A DNA stretch of 64,000 nt from Stappia sp. BW2 (GCF_008107695.1 NZ_VIRG01000066.1:372001-436000), one strand, 5' to 3'. Shown: positions 52,629-62,117, numbered from the stretch's first letter. Notes: generated from the letters alone by a model not told the origin. Made by a program: numbers and translations.

Positions 52629-54181
52629 GCACCCATCCCCTTCGCCAGATTGTAACCGGAACCGCCGCCGAGCCCCGGCCCAGGATGGGTCGAAGCTCCG
52701 ATCATGTGGAGATTCCGGATTGGGGTGGCGCTATTAGCTGAATGCGCAAAGGGGCGCCAGACAAAAAACTGATCGATGCTGCAGGCCCCGCCATAGGGAT
52801 CGCCGCCGACCAGATTGATGTTGAGGTCGTTCAGATCCGCCGGAGAATAGGCCCGCCGGGCAAGTTTGATCTGATCGAAATTGCGGATGTGATGCCTCAG
52901 GATGTCTTCCAGACGGTCAGCGAAAGCCTCACGAACAGCCTCGGTCCATTCGGCCCCGGTCTCGATCTTGCCGACCGCATCCCCTTTTATCGTGCGCGGG
53001 GCATCGGGTATCTGAAGCCACAGGATGCCCTTGCCGGCCGGTGCACGCGACGGGTCCAGCCTATGGGGCTGGCCAACGCAGATCGTCGGAACTTCCGGCA
53101 ACAGGCCACGCTCGGCCTCGTTGGCAGACTTCGAAACACTGTCGATGCCGTCCGCCAGATGAACCAGCGCGACATCTTCCAAGCCATCGGCGATCCAGTC
53201 CGGATTCCCGTCCAGGGCATAGTGAAGCTGAAAATTTCCACGGCCGTAGCGATAGGTCCGGGTTTGTTCTGGAAGAGCTTCCTGTTTCAAGAGCCGCTGG
53301 TAAAGCTGTGTCGGCGTGACGGAAGCAATCACCGACTGGCCCTTGATGGTTTCACCGTCCACTGTTTCTACGCCGACCGCCTTGCCATCCTTGACCAGGA
53401 CACGTTCGACATCGACACCCGTGCGGATTTTGCCACCCTTGGCCTCGATCAGGCTTCTGAATGCCTCGGGTACGGAACCCGAGCCACCCTTGGCCACCGG
53501 TGCGCCGGCAGCTTCCAGCGCAAATGCGATTACCCGGCCCATCTGGCCCGAATAGGTGCTTTCCGGTGTCAGACCGGTATGCAGAACCCAGGGCGCCCAA
53601 AGCGCCTGAAGGGTCTCGCTCTGATAGCTTCCTTCCAGCCAGCCGCGAGCCGGCTGGAGACAGGAACCGAGCCAGGCTTTCAAACCGCCGAGACCGCGCT
53701 TCCAGGCCTGACTGAGCATCAGGCGCGCCATCTTGCCGGACCAGAGTGGACCGCCCAGCAAGGCAAACAGAAACTCCGCGTCGGCTTCGATACCGCCGAC
53801 ATCAGCTTCATGCTGTTTGCCGTCTCCAGCCGCAAGGGCTTCGAAGGCGGCAATGTTGGTCGCGCGGTCCGTCGTCAGCTTAAGCGCCTCGCCTCCCGGC
53901 CGCAAAACGGCGGTCGGATGCGGAGAGTGGCAGAAGTCGAGGCCGTGACGGCCAAGATCTTCCGCCAATTCCGCATAGGCAGGAGAGGTCAGGAAAAGCA
54001 CAAAGGTTGCCGCCATCACATCATGCCGAAACCCCGGCAGCGTGATTTCCTCGGTCCGCATACAGCCACCGAGGACGTCAGAGCGTTCCAGAAGCAGAAC
54101 CGGCTCTCCCCGTCGCGACAGCATGGCTGCCGCGACAAGAGCGTTGATGCCGGACCCTACGATGACATGCGGAGCGGCCAT
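52625..54181 (-). CDS. FAD-dependent oxidoreductase, phytoene desaturase/PYROXD2-like (copy 1)
   Basis: A 518-residue flavoprotein of the amine oxidase/phytoene desaturase superfamily. It opens with the Rossmann motif VIVGSGINALVAAAMLSRRG and a GGCMRTEE motif, and ends with a conserved GASTHPGPGLGGGSGYN flavin-contacting stretch. The ATG at 54181 is 11 bp after the isatin hydrolase stop; a longer frame to 54328 runs inside that gene. A paralogue lies across the divergent promoter at 55096. Which compound it oxidises is unknown; an indole-derived one is suggested by neighbours. Confidence 0.85.
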   Translation of the reverse strand: MAAPHVIVGSGINALVAAAMLSRRGEPVLLLERSDVLGGCMRTEEITLPGFRHDVMAATFVLFLTSPAYAELAEDLGRHGLDFCHSPHPTAVLRPGGEALKLTTDRATNIAAFEALAAGDGKQHEADVGGIEADAEFLFALLGGPLWSGKMARLMLSQAWKRGLGGLKAWLGSCLQPARGWLEGSYQSETLQALWAPWVLHTGLTPESTYSGQMGRVIAFALEAAGAPVAKGGSGSVPEAFRSLIEAKGGKIRTGVDVERVLVKDGKAVGVETVDGETIKGQSVIASVTPTQLYQRLLKQEALPEQTRTYRYGRGNFQLHYALDGNPDWIADGLEDVALVHLADGIDSVSKSANEAERGLLPEVPTICVGQPHRLDPSRAPAGKGILWLQIPDAPRTIKGDAVGKIETGAEWTEAVREAFADRLEDILRHHIRNFDQIKLARRAYSPADLNDLNINLVGGDPYGGACSIDQFFVWRPFAHSANSATPIRNLHMIGASTHPGPGLGGGSGYNLAKGMGA

Positions 54182-54192
54182 CCCGGATCGCC

Positions 54193-54984
54193 TCAGGCTT
54201 TCGCGACCAGAGCCAGCGCACGGATCGGGCTGCCTGTGCCGCGCTCGATCTTCAGCGGCGTGGCGATCAGGATCGCCCCCTTGGCCGGCAGCTTGTCGAG
54301 ATTTGCAAGCGAGGCCAGACCGAAGCAATTGTCCCGATGCAGCAGATTATGCGCCGGGAACGGCGGCTCCATGCCACCAGCCTGACCAGCATCGGTTCCG
54401 ATGCACTGGCTGCCCCAACCGACAATCTTCTTGGACAGAAGATATTCAATGGCATCCGGGGTCGGTCCGGGGCTGTGCGGGCCGGTTTCGTCGGCATTGA
54501 GGAACGCTGCCTCGTCGTCGGCGCGTTTGTCCCAGTCGGTGCGCATCACCACCCACTCGCCGGCTCCGATCTCGCCGTGCTCGGCTTCCCAGGCTTTGAT
54601 CAAATCCGCTGTCAGCAGGAAATCAGGGTCAGCCGCGCTCTCCTTGGAGCAGTCGATCACGTTGACCGGCGCAATCAGGCGCTGCACGTCCAGGGTATCG
54701 GTAAAGCCGTCGCTGTAGTCCTTGCCGGTAATCCAGTGATGCGGCGCATCGAAGTGAGTTCCAGAGTGCTCTCCCAGCACCATCCAGTTCCAGGCGAAGA
54801 ACGGGCCGTCAGAGTCATACTCACTGATCTTGTGAATCTCGACCTTCGGCGTATTCTTTGCAAAATCGGGCGGAAGCTGCAGGATCGGCGTATTCGGACC
54901 CAGAACGCCCGTGCAATCCACCACTTCGACTTCTCCGGACAGGAGTTTTGCTCCAAGCCCGCTGAGCGCGCTCTGTGCAGACAT
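54193..54984 (-). CDS. Isatin hydrolase (cyclase family, Mn-dependent)
   Basis: A 263-residue cyclase/kynurenine formamidase-superfamily hydrolase. The metal motif EHSGTHFDAPHH places His73, His77 and Asp79 at the positions I recall as manganese ligands in isatin hydrolase of Labrenzia aggregata. That agreement supports the ATG at 54984, which has a GAGGG site. The enzyme opens isatin to isatinate, a step in indole-3-acetate breakdown. It heads the leftward operon with the FAD oxidoreductase, MarR and IorAB genes. A kynurenine formamidase role is the main alternative. Confidence 0.88.
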   Translation of the reverse strand: MSAQSALSGLGAKLLSGEVEVVDCTGVLGPNTPILQLPPDFAKNTPKVEIHKISEYDSDGPFFAWNWMVLGEHSGTHFDAPHHWITGKDYSDGFTDTLDVQRLIAPVNVIDCSKESAADPDFLLTADLIKAWEAEHGEIGAGEWVVMRTDWDKRADDEAAFLNADETGPHSPGPTPDAIEYLLSKKIVGWGSQCIGTDAGQAGGMEPPFPAHNLLHRDNCFGLASLANLDKLPAKGAILIATPLKIERGTGSPIRALALVAKA

Positions 54985-55041
54985 ATTCGTTCCCTCTGTA
55001 CCTCTGTAGCCTGTCGGCTTGTTATCACAATTCAATGCTAG

Positions 55042-55055
55042 ACAGATTTATTTGT
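55042..55055. promoter_or_regulatory. Possible MarR site in the isatin hydrolase divergent promoter
   Basis: ACAGAT-TT-ATTTGT is an imperfect 14-bp dyad (5 of 6 arm bases pair) in the AT-rich centre of the 111-bp gap between the two divergent operons. The assignment to the cluster's MarR protein is tentative. Confidence 0.3.
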
Positions 55056-55095
55056 ATTTGCAATTATCTTCTTCGAACGATGGAGGGGATTAATC

Positions 55096-56664
55096 GTGAC
55101 GGAGACGTTTGACGGCATTATTATCGGCAGCGGGCACAACAGCCTCGCTTGTGCTGTGCATCTTGCCGCTCAGGGCTGGAAAATTGGCGTTTTCGAGCGC
55201 GCTGCAGAACCCGGCGGCGCCGTCAAAACCGGTGAGTACACTCTTCCGGGCTTCCGCCACGACTGGGCCGCCATGAACCTGTCCATGTTCGCAGGCTCCG
55301 GTTTCTTCAAGAAATACGGTGAGGAACTGGGCGGTCACGGTCTTGCATTCGCTCCGGTATCCGATTGTTTCTCTTCTGTTTTCCCGGACGGGACCTGGCT
55401 TGGCGTCAGCAACGACCTGGAGACGACCGCTTCAAGAATCGAACAGGTCAGCCCGGAAGATGCACGTGTCTGGCGGACACTGGCGTCAGAATTTCCCGAG
55501 CATGCAGAGACATTGTTCTCTATTCTTGGCAGTCCGGCAAAAAAACGTGCATTTGCATATATATTGTTCAAGCAGTGGCGTAAAAACGGTTCGGGCGGCG
55601 TCATGGACCTTGGCCGCTTCCTGCTCTCGGCCCCGCGCGACTGGCTGACCACAACCTTCACCTCGCCCAAGGTGCGCGCGCTTCTTGCCGCCTGGGGCAT
55701 GCATCTTGATTTCGCGCCCGACATGTCAGGCGGCGCCCTGTTTCCCTATCTGGAAGGCATGACCAATCAGGCCTTCGGCATGGTGCTGGGTCAGGGCGGC
55801 GCGGACACGATTGTCAAGGCCATGATCTCGCGGATCGAGGCAGGCGGCGGATCGGTGACCTGCAACGCAGAGGTAACGCGCGTGATTGTCGAAAACGGGC
55901 AAGCACGCGGCGTCGAACTGAGCGACGGGCGGCAGGTTATGGCAAGCAAGGCCGTTATTGCCAACGTCGCCCCGTCTGCCTTGCTGAAACTCACCGGCGA
56001 GACGGGCGACAAGCGCTATGACAGTGGACTGAAGACATTCACCCATGCGCCCGGCACGATGATGATCCATCTGGCGATGGACGCCCTGCCCGACTGGGCA
56101 GCCGGCGAAGAGCTGAAAAAATTCGCTTATGTGCATATGGCGCCGGATCTCGACCAGATGGCCCGAACCTATGCACAGGCACAGGCCGGTCTGCTGCCGG
56201 ATGAACCGGTGATCGTCTGCGGCCAGCCAACCGTCGTCGACCCGAGCCGGGCCCCTGAGGGAAAGCATGTGCTCTGGCTTCAGGTGCGCATGGCGCCTGG
56301 CACCATCAAGGGGGACGCCGCCGGCAAGATTACGGCCACGGACTGGAGCGAAGCGGCGGAGCCCTTTGCCGAGCGCGCCCTCGACATCCTGGAAGGCTAT
56401 GCTCCCGGCACGAGAGCAAAGATCCTCGGCCGGCATATCGTATCGCCCGCCCAGCTGGAGGCGGACAATCCCAATCTGGTCGGCGGAGATCAGGTCTGTG
56501 GAAGCCATCATCTGAGCCAGCATTTCATGTTCAGGCCCGTACGCGGCTTTGCCGACGGTACGACACCGGTAGGAAACCTTTACCACACCGGCGCTGCCGT
56601 CTGGCCGGGTGCGGGAACCGGCGCGGGGCCCGGATATCTGCTCGCACAAAAACTTGCCGGATAG
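55096..56664 (+). CDS. FAD-dependent oxidoreductase, phytoene desaturase/PYROXD2-like (copy 2)
   Basis: A 522-residue flavoprotein with GTG start at 55096 behind GGAGGGG. The Rossmann motif is IIGSGHNSLACAVHLAAQG followed by PGGAVKTGEYTLPGFRHD; the C terminus carries GAAVWPGAGTGAGPGYLL. It is clearly paralogous to the protein at 52625-54181 (shared GFRHD, DPSRAP, GTIKGD-type motifs), but the two are on opposite strands. It is the first gene of the rightward operon leading into a peptide-type transporter. Confidence 0.85.
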   Translation: MTETFDGIIIGSGHNSLACAVHLAAQGWKIGVFERAAEPGGAVKTGEYTLPGFRHDWAAMNLSMFAGSGFFKKYGEELGGHGLAFAPVSDCFSSVFPDGTWLGVSNDLETTASRIEQVSPEDARVWRTLASEFPEHAETLFSILGSPAKKRAFAYILFKQWRKNGSGGVMDLGRFLLSAPRDWLTTTFTSPKVRALLAAWGMHLDFAPDMSGGALFPYLEGMTNQAFGMVLGQGGADTIVKAMISRIEAGGGSVTCNAEVTRVIVENGQARGVELSDGRQVMASKAVIANVAPSALLKLTGETGDKRYDSGLKTFTHAPGTMMIHLAMDALPDWAAGEELKKFAYVHMAPDLDQMARTYAQAQAGLLPDEPVIVCGQPTVVDPSRAPEGKHVLWLQVRMAPGTIKGDAAGKITATDWSEAAEPFAERALDILEGYAPGTRAKILGRHIVSPAQLEADNPNLVGGDQVCGSHHLSQHFMFRPVRGFADGTTPVGNLYHTGAAVWPGAGTGAGPGYLLAQKLAG

Positions 56665-56715
56665 CGACAAAAAGAAACGCACCGGCTCCAGAGGTAAGAA
56701 TGGGGAACAGTAACA

Positions 56716-58242
56716 ATGAAAGTTTCAAGACGCACACTGCTTAAAAGTGCGGCTGCCAGTGGATTGCTGACAGCCGTCGGAACACCTGCCTTTGCCAGCG
56801 ACATCGATGAACTGGTAATCGCCTACAACGTCAACCTTCCGAGCTGGGACCCGACTGTTGGCCCGTCTGCGGTCAACCCGACCATCCAGGGCATCTACCA
56901 GTCCGTGTTCGACATGTTCATCCATCAGAACACCGATCTCAGCTTTGCACCGGGCATCATCACCGCCTGGGGCTGGAACGACGACAAGTCGAAAATCTGG
57001 ATGGATGTGCGCGAGGGCGTCACCTGGCACAATGGCGATCCGCTGACCCCGGAAGACGTTGTCTGGTCGCTGGAACGCGCCGGCAATCCGGACACCGGCA
57101 ACCCGATCCAGTTCATCTGGGGCAAGATCGGCAACTTCCAGATCGACGGCAACAGGATCACTGCCGACGTCAAGGAATACGAGCCGACCATCTTCAAATG
57201 GATGAGCTTCCTGACCGGCTATGTCCTGCCGAAGAAATACTTTGAGGAAGTCGGCGCAGAAGGCTTTGAAGCCAAGCCGATTGGCACTGGGCCCTACATG
57301 GTCGACAAGTTCGAGCGCAATGCCTTCGTTCGCCTGAAAGCCAACGAAAACTATTGGGGCGACGTACCGGAGTTCAAGACGGTCACGATCAAGTTCGTCA
57401 CCGATGCCTCCAGCCGTACCTTTGAAGTGATGTCCGGCAACGCTCATGTTACGCTGGAAATGCCTTACGAGGAATTCGACCGACTGAAGGAGAAAGACGG
57501 CATTGTCGGCACCTCCGCGCCAATCTCCGATATCGGCATGATCTTCATCAACGATGTCGATCCGATGCTGGACGAGAACGTGCGCAAGGCCATGGCCTAT
57601 TCCATCGACAAGAAGACCATCATCGAGCGTCTCCTGTCCGGCTATGGCGTTCCCATCGACACGCTGCAGACACCCGAGTACAGCGCGTATGATGCCTCCA
57701 TCACCGTTCCCTACGATCCGGAAAAGGCGAAGGAACTGCTGGCTGCTTCCGGCTATGGCCCGGACAATCCGGTCAAGTTCAAGATCCAGACCACGCGCGG
57801 CTTCAAGCCCAAGGATTACGAAATCATCCAGGCGATCGTTGGCCTGTGGCGCAAGATCGGAATCGAGGCGGAAATCGAAGTCTACGAGATCGCCAAGCAT
57901 TACGAACTGCGCGCAGCCGACCAGCTTGCTCCGGCCGCTTTCTACAACTGGGGCAATGCCATCGGCGACCCGACGACCTCGACCGGCTTTGCCATGTTCG
58001 GTCCCTCGCCTCATTCCGTATGGGATGGCGAAGAGCTGATGCAGAAGATCCTGCCACTATGGGGCGAGGCCGACGAGGACAAGCGCATCGAAGGCTGGAA
58101 GGACGTTGACCGCTACATTGCAGACAACGCCCTGGTCATTCCTCTGCTGCAGTACGTCCAGCCGATCCTGCACAGCGACAAGGTCAAGGTCACGCCGCAT
58201 GCTTCCGGCGCGCTGCTGCCTGCCTTGATGACGCGTCCTTAA
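56716..58242 (+). CDS. Peptide-type ABC transporter substrate-binding protein (SBP family 5)
   Basis: A 508-residue periplasmic protein. Its N terminus has twin arginines before a hydrophobic stretch (VSRRTLLKSAAASGLL), suggesting Tat export. The family-5 signature region (WMDVREGVTWHNGDPLTPEDV) is present around residues 95-115. A strong terminator-like hairpin follows the gene. Given the neighbours, an indole-derived amide or conjugate is a possible ligand, but this is speculative. Confidence 0.9.
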   Translation: MKVSRRTLLKSAAASGLLTAVGTPAFASDIDELVIAYNVNLPSWDPTVGPSAVNPTIQGIYQSVFDMFIHQNTDLSFAPGIITAWGWNDDKSKIWMDVREGVTWHNGDPLTPEDVVWSLERAGNPDTGNPIQFIWGKIGNFQIDGNRITADVKEYEPTIFKWMSFLTGYVLPKKYFEEVGAEGFEAKPIGTGPYMVDKFERNAFVRLKANENYWGDVPEFKTVTIKFVTDASSRTFEVMSGNAHVTLEMPYEEFDRLKEKDGIVGTSAPISDIGMIFINDVDPMLDENVRKAMAYSIDKKTIIERLLSGYGVPIDTLQTPEYSAYDASITVPYDPEKAKELLAASGYGPDNPVKFKIQTTRGFKPKDYEIIQAIVGLWRKIGIEAEIEVYEIAKHYELRAADQLAPAAFYNWGNAIGDPTTSTGFAMFGPSPHSVWDGEELMQKILPLWGEADEDKRIEGWKDVDRYIADNALVIPLLQYVQPILHSDKVKVTPHASGALLPALMTRP

Positions 58243-58267
58243 AAACCGGAATTTTCGAACCCGCCTT

Positions 58268-58316
58268 CGCCGCAACACCCTCCAAAGCTTGCTCCCGGGG
58301 TGTTGCGGCGGCTTTT
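58268..58316 (+). terminator. Rho-independent-type terminator/attenuator after the binding-protein gene
   Basis: A perfect 13-bp stem (CGCCGCAACACCC at 58268-58280, GGGTGTTGCGGCG at 58298-58310) with a 17-nt loop is followed by GCTTTTTT. It sits between the binding-protein stop and the permease start. It should reduce, not abolish, transcription of the four downstream transporter genes. Confidence 0.85.
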
Positions 58317-58343
58317 TTCCGATTTTTTGGGCCAAATATTGCC

Positions 58344-59354
58344 ATGCAAATCGTGCGCGCGCTGCTGACGCGCCTCATCACAACATTCATCACCCTGTTC
58401 GGGGCCGCGATCATCGTTTTCGTGGTCATTCGTGTCGTTCCGGGCAACCCTATCGCCATGATGCTCCCGCCCGGGGCGAGCGAGGCCGACATAGACCGAC
58501 TGAAAGCGCTTTACGGGCTCGACAAGGGCATCTTCGAGCAATTCGTGATCTGGATCTCCAATGTGGTCCAGGGCGATTTCGGCACGTCCATCACCCTGCG
58601 CCAGCCGGTTTACGACCTGGTGATCGGTCGCCTGCCCGCCACGCTGGAACTATCGGTAATGGCACTGCTGATCGCCGTTTTCATCGGCGGTGCAGCCGCG
58701 CTCACAGCTACGCTCTACCGCGGTTCCAAGGTGGAAGGCGGGATCGACGTTGCCGGAGGCATCGCGCTGTCCCTGCCGGATTTCCTGTGGGGGCTGGCCC
58801 TGATCCTGCTGTTCGGTGTCCTGTGGCCGCTGTTTCATATTTCCGGCCGGATCTCGCCATCGCTCGGGTTCGAGTTCACCTCCCACTTCTATCTGTTCGA
58901 AGCGCTCGCTCGCTTCCGCTTCGACGTGGTGCTGGACCTCATGGGCCACATGCTGATGCCCGCCCTTGCGCTGGCGATCCCGCTGGCAGCCATCATTCTG
59001 CAGCTCCTCAAGCAATCCCTGAAGGAATGCATGCACGACGATTACATCACCCTTGCCCGGACAAAGGGCTACGCGGAAAGCTCCATCATTCTGCGTGATG
59101 CCTTGCCGAACGCGATCCTGCCGACACTCACGCTGATCGGCGTGCAGTTCACCTTCCTCATCGGCGGCACGGTTATCATCGAACGTCTGTTTTCCTACGA
59201 AGGCCTTGGCAACATGGCGATTGACGCGGTGATCAACCGCGATCTGCCGCTGATCCAGGGCATCGTTCTGGTTTTTGCCCTGCTCTTCACAATGGTCAAT
59301 CTGGTGGTGGACATGGCCTATGCCGCCCTGAACCCGAGGCTGCGCCATGCGTGA
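58344..59354 (+). CDS. Peptide-type ABC transporter permease (DppB-like)
   Basis: A 336-residue permease with VVPGNPIAMMLPPGASEADIDR near the N terminus and the loop LARTKGYAESSIILRDALPNA. Five to six hydrophobic segments are visible. Its end overlaps the DppC-like start by 8 bp. Confidence 0.92.
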   Translation: MQIVRALLTRLITTFITLFGAAIIVFVVIRVVPGNPIAMMLPPGASEADIDRLKALYGLDKGIFEQFVIWISNVVQGDFGTSITLRQPVYDLVIGRLPATLELSVMALLIAVFIGGAAALTATLYRGSKVEGGIDVAGGIALSLPDFLWGLALILLFGVLWPLFHISGRISPSLGFEFTSHFYLFEALARFRFDVVLDLMGHMLMPALALAIPLAAIILQLLKQSLKECMHDDYITLARTKGYAESSIILRDALPNAILPTLTLIGVQFTFLIGGTVIIERLFSYEGLGNMAIDAVINRDLPLIQGIVLVFALLFTMVNLVVDMAYAALNPRLRHA

Positions 59355-60198
59355 TGCCCGTGGACATATCCGCCGCCTGCCCGGCCTCAGACTCTGGCTC
59401 AGCGGGGGCTGGCTCACCTTCCTGGTGCTGGCAGCCGTCTTCGCCCCCTTGATCAGCCCGCATGACCCGCTGGCGCAGGACCTGTTCGCCGGACGGCTGC
59501 CGCCCTTCTTCGAACAGGGCGCCGATCCAGCCTATCTCCTTGGCACCGACAGCCTCGGCCGCGACGTGCTCAGCCGCATGCTTTATGGCGCAAGGCTGGC
59601 GCTGATCGTGGCGCTGGTTGCCGGAACGCTCACCTGCCTTATCGGCGCGACCCTCGGCCTGATCGCCGGGTACTATCGGGGTTGGGCGGATCTGGTGATC
59701 TCGCGCTTCATCGATATCTGGATGGCCTTTCCGCCGGTCCTGTTCGCGATCCTGCTGATTGCCGTGCTCGGCACCGGGCTGATGTCCGTCATCATCGCCA
59801 TTGTGGTCATCGACTGGACGCGCTTTGCCCGCGTGGTTCGGGCGGAGGCGATGGGCCAAGGGGCGATGGACTATGTCGCTTCGGCGCAGGTGGCCGGCCG
59901 CACCCGTTTTGGTACGGCCCTGACGGAGATCCTGCCGAACGTACTGCCGACCATCGTTGCCCTGCTGACGCTGGAAATGGGCATTGCGGTGATCGTCGAG
60001 GCAATCCTGTCCTTCGTGAACCTCTCCATTTCCACCGACCAGCCGACCTGGGGCGGCATGATCGCTGAAGGCCGCACCTCGATCTATCAGGCCTGGTGGG
60101 TTCTGGTGTTTCCTTTGTTCGCCCTTTTCCTGACGGTGCTGAGCTTTTCCCAGCTTGGCGAAGGCCTGAAGGACCATTTCGATCCGGTGCTGCGATGA
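59347..60198 (+). CDS. Peptide-type ABC transporter permease (DppC-like)
   Basis: A 283-residue permease with the DppC motif LLGTDSLGRDVLSRMLYGAR and the ATPase-contact loop ASAQVAGRTRFGTALTEILPN. It overlaps both neighbours, the downstream ATPase by ATGA. Confidence 0.92.
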   Translation: MRDARGHIRRLPGLRLWLSGGWLTFLVLAAVFAPLISPHDPLAQDLFAGRLPPFFEQGADPAYLLGTDSLGRDVLSRMLYGARLALIVALVAGTLTCLIGATLGLIAGYYRGWADLVISRFIDIWMAFPPVLFAILLIAVLGTGLMSVIIAIVVIDWTRFARVVRAEAMGQGAMDYVASAQVAGRTRFGTALTEILPNVLPTIVALLTLEMGIAVIVEAILSFVNLSISTDQPTWGGMIAEGRTSIYQAWWVLVFPLFALFLTVLSFSQLGEGLKDHFDPVLR

Positions 60199-61073
60199 GC
60201 TTTCTGTCCATTCAGGACCTGACGGTCCAGTTGAAGAACGGCATGCCGCTGCTCCGGCAGGTCTCGCTTGATGTCGCCCCGGGTGAAGTGCGGGCCCTCG
60301 TTGGAGAAAGCGGCGCTGGCAAGAGCATGATCGGCAAGGCCGTTCTCGGCATTCTGCCAAAGGCTGCAAGGCTGACCGGCGGCAAGATCCTGCTGGATGG
60401 TGAAGACCTCCAGACGCTCCCCCAGAAGGCCAGACGTCAGCGGATCGGTGCCCGGGCGGCCCTGATACCGCAGGACCCGCTCACCGCGCTCAACCCTTCC
60501 CGCCGCGTCGGACCGCAAATCACCGACAGGCTGGTGGATATTCTCGGCTGGAAGCGTCCGGATGCAGAGAAGCGGGCATTGGAACTTCTGGAGGAGGTTC
60601 ACATCCAGTCGCCGGACCGGGTAATGAAGGCCTACCCGCACGAACTTTCCGGCGGCATGCGCCAGCGCATTCTGATCGCCTCCGCCTTTGCAGCAGAACC
60701 GAAGCTGATCATCGCTGATGAGCCGACAACCGCACTCGACGTGACCGTGCAGAAGCAGATCCTCAAGCTGATCCGCGAAATGCAGCAACGCCACGGCACC
60801 GCGCTGCTGTTCGTCACCCACGATCTGGGCGTCGTCTCGAAGATCGCCCAGTCCTTGAGCGTGCTCTATGCGGGCAAGGTAATCGAGGAAACCACGGTCG
60901 AGAATTTCTTTGCCTCCCCGTCTCACGCATATTCCAGGGCGTTGCTTGCGGCAACGCCGAAGTACACAGACCCGGAAGGGTCGCTGACGCAGGTGCCCGA
61001 AAGCGTGATTGCAGCAGTGGAAGCCGAAGTGGCTGCTTTTGATGATCAAGTGAAGGCGGGATCCCGGCCATGA
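60195..61073 (+). CDS. Peptide-type ABC transporter ATPase (DppD-like)
   Basis: A 292-residue ATPase with Walker A GESGAGKSM, signature LSGGMRQRILIASAF and Walker [15 protein letters not shown]. The ATG at 60195 overlaps the DppC-like stop; an earlier start would lie inside the permease. After the nucleotide domain it has the Pro/Tyr-containing oligopeptide-type C terminus (HAYSRALLAATPKY). Confidence 0.92.
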   Translation: MSFLSIQDLTVQLKNGMPLLRQVSLDVAPGEVRALVGESGAGKSMIGKAVLGILPKAARLTGGKILLDGEDLQTLPQKARRQRIGARAALIPQDPLTALNPSRRVGPQITDRLVDILGWKRPDAEKRALELLEEVHIQSPDRVMKAYPHELSGGMRQRILIASAFAAEPKLIIADEPTTALDVTVQKQILKLIREMQQRHGTALLFVTHDLGVVSKIAQSLSVLYAGKVIEETTVENFFASPSHAYSRALLAATPKYTDPEGSLTQVPESVIAAVEAEVAAFDDQVKAGSRP

Positions 61074-61873
61074 GCGAGATGATTTACGAGCTGAAGGACC
61101 TGCGCGTTTCCTTTCCGGATATGTCCCGCAAACCGCTTCTGGGGGCAGCACCGCGGATCGATGTTCTGAAAGGGCTCACCTTCGACATTCCCAGGGGTGA
61201 AGTCCTCGGTATCGTCGGTGGGTCCGGGTCGGGCAAATCCACACTCGGCAGGGCGCTGATCCGCCTGATTGAGCCCGACAGCGGTGCGATCCTGTTTGAA
61301 GGCACCGACATCACCCATCTTCATGAGGACAACCTGCGTCCCCTCCGCCGGCGCTTCCAGATGATCTTTCAGGACCCGATGTCTTCGCTCAATCCGCGTC
61401 GGCGTGTCGGCGGGATCATCGCCGGGCCGCTGCGTCTTCAGGGGCTCGACAATATCAGGGGGCGTGTCGAGGAAGCTCTGGACATGGTTGGCCTGCTCCG
61501 GCACTTCGCGTCCCGATATCCACACGAATTGTCCGGCGGACAGCGCCAGCGTGTCGGGATCGCAAGGGCAATTGCCCTGAAACCCGACTTCATCCTGGCA
61601 GACGAGATCGTGTCCGGGCTCGATGTGTCGTCCCAGGCGCAGGTGCTCAACCTGCTCGAGAGCCTCGTCAAGGACCTTGGCCTGACACTGGCCTTCATCA
61701 GCCATGATCTCTCGGTCATCCGGCGGCTGTGTACCCGCATCCTGGTGCTCTACAAGGGCGAGATCGTCGAAAACTCCGAAACGGCAGAGCTTTTTGCCAA
61801 TCCAAAGGCGGAGTACACGCGCACCCTGCTCGACGCCATTCCATTGCCAGATCCACAGCAGGCCTGGTTCTGA
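61070..61873 (+). CDS. Peptide-type ABC transporter ATPase (DppF-like)
   Basis: A 267-residue ATPase with [27 protein letters not shown] and FILADEIVSGLDVSSQAQ (Asp-Glu-Ile instead of Asp-Glu-Pro). It overlaps the DppD-like gene by ATGA and ends the operon. The two ATPases are separate proteins here, unlike the fused version at 12.5-14.1 kb. Confidence 0.9.
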   Translation: MSEMIYELKDLRVSFPDMSRKPLLGAAPRIDVLKGLTFDIPRGEVLGIVGGSGSGKSTLGRALIRLIEPDSGAILFEGTDITHLHEDNLRPLRRRFQMIFQDPMSSLNPRRRVGGIIAGPLRLQGLDNIRGRVEEALDMVGLLRHFASRYPHELSGGQRQRVGIARAIALKPDFILADEIVSGLDVSSQAQVLNLLESLVKDLGLTLAFISHDLSVIRRLCTRILVLYKGEIVENSETAELFANPKAEYTRTLLDAIPLPDPQQAWF

Positions 61874-62117
61874 AGAAGGGGCGCTGGTCTGCACGGTCGG
61901 ATCGGCGTTCCATCTCCGGCGGAAAGATGTGCTGTTTCAGCATTCGCCAGCGCTTGTCTGGCTTTTGGTGATCTTCTGAAGCCCTTCTCAACCAGCCAGG
62001 TGCTTGTGCATCGGCTTTTTCCGCTGGCAAAATTCAGCTCGCCCATCCCTTCAATTCTTCAAAGGGCTGACCTACTCTCATTTGAAACAACGCATCATCC
62101 CAGGGGGAGACGACACG

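Noticed and set aside
52742..54385. Plus-strand open frame of about 547 codons opposite the FAD oxidoreductase
   Set aside because: Antisense shadow; it crosses the boundary of two genes on the other strand and has no domain features.
54193..54984. Kynurenine formamidase (KynB)
   Set aside because: Same superfamily and metal motif, but the length, the numbering of the metal ligands and the close resemblance to the Labrenzia enzyme favour isatin hydrolase.
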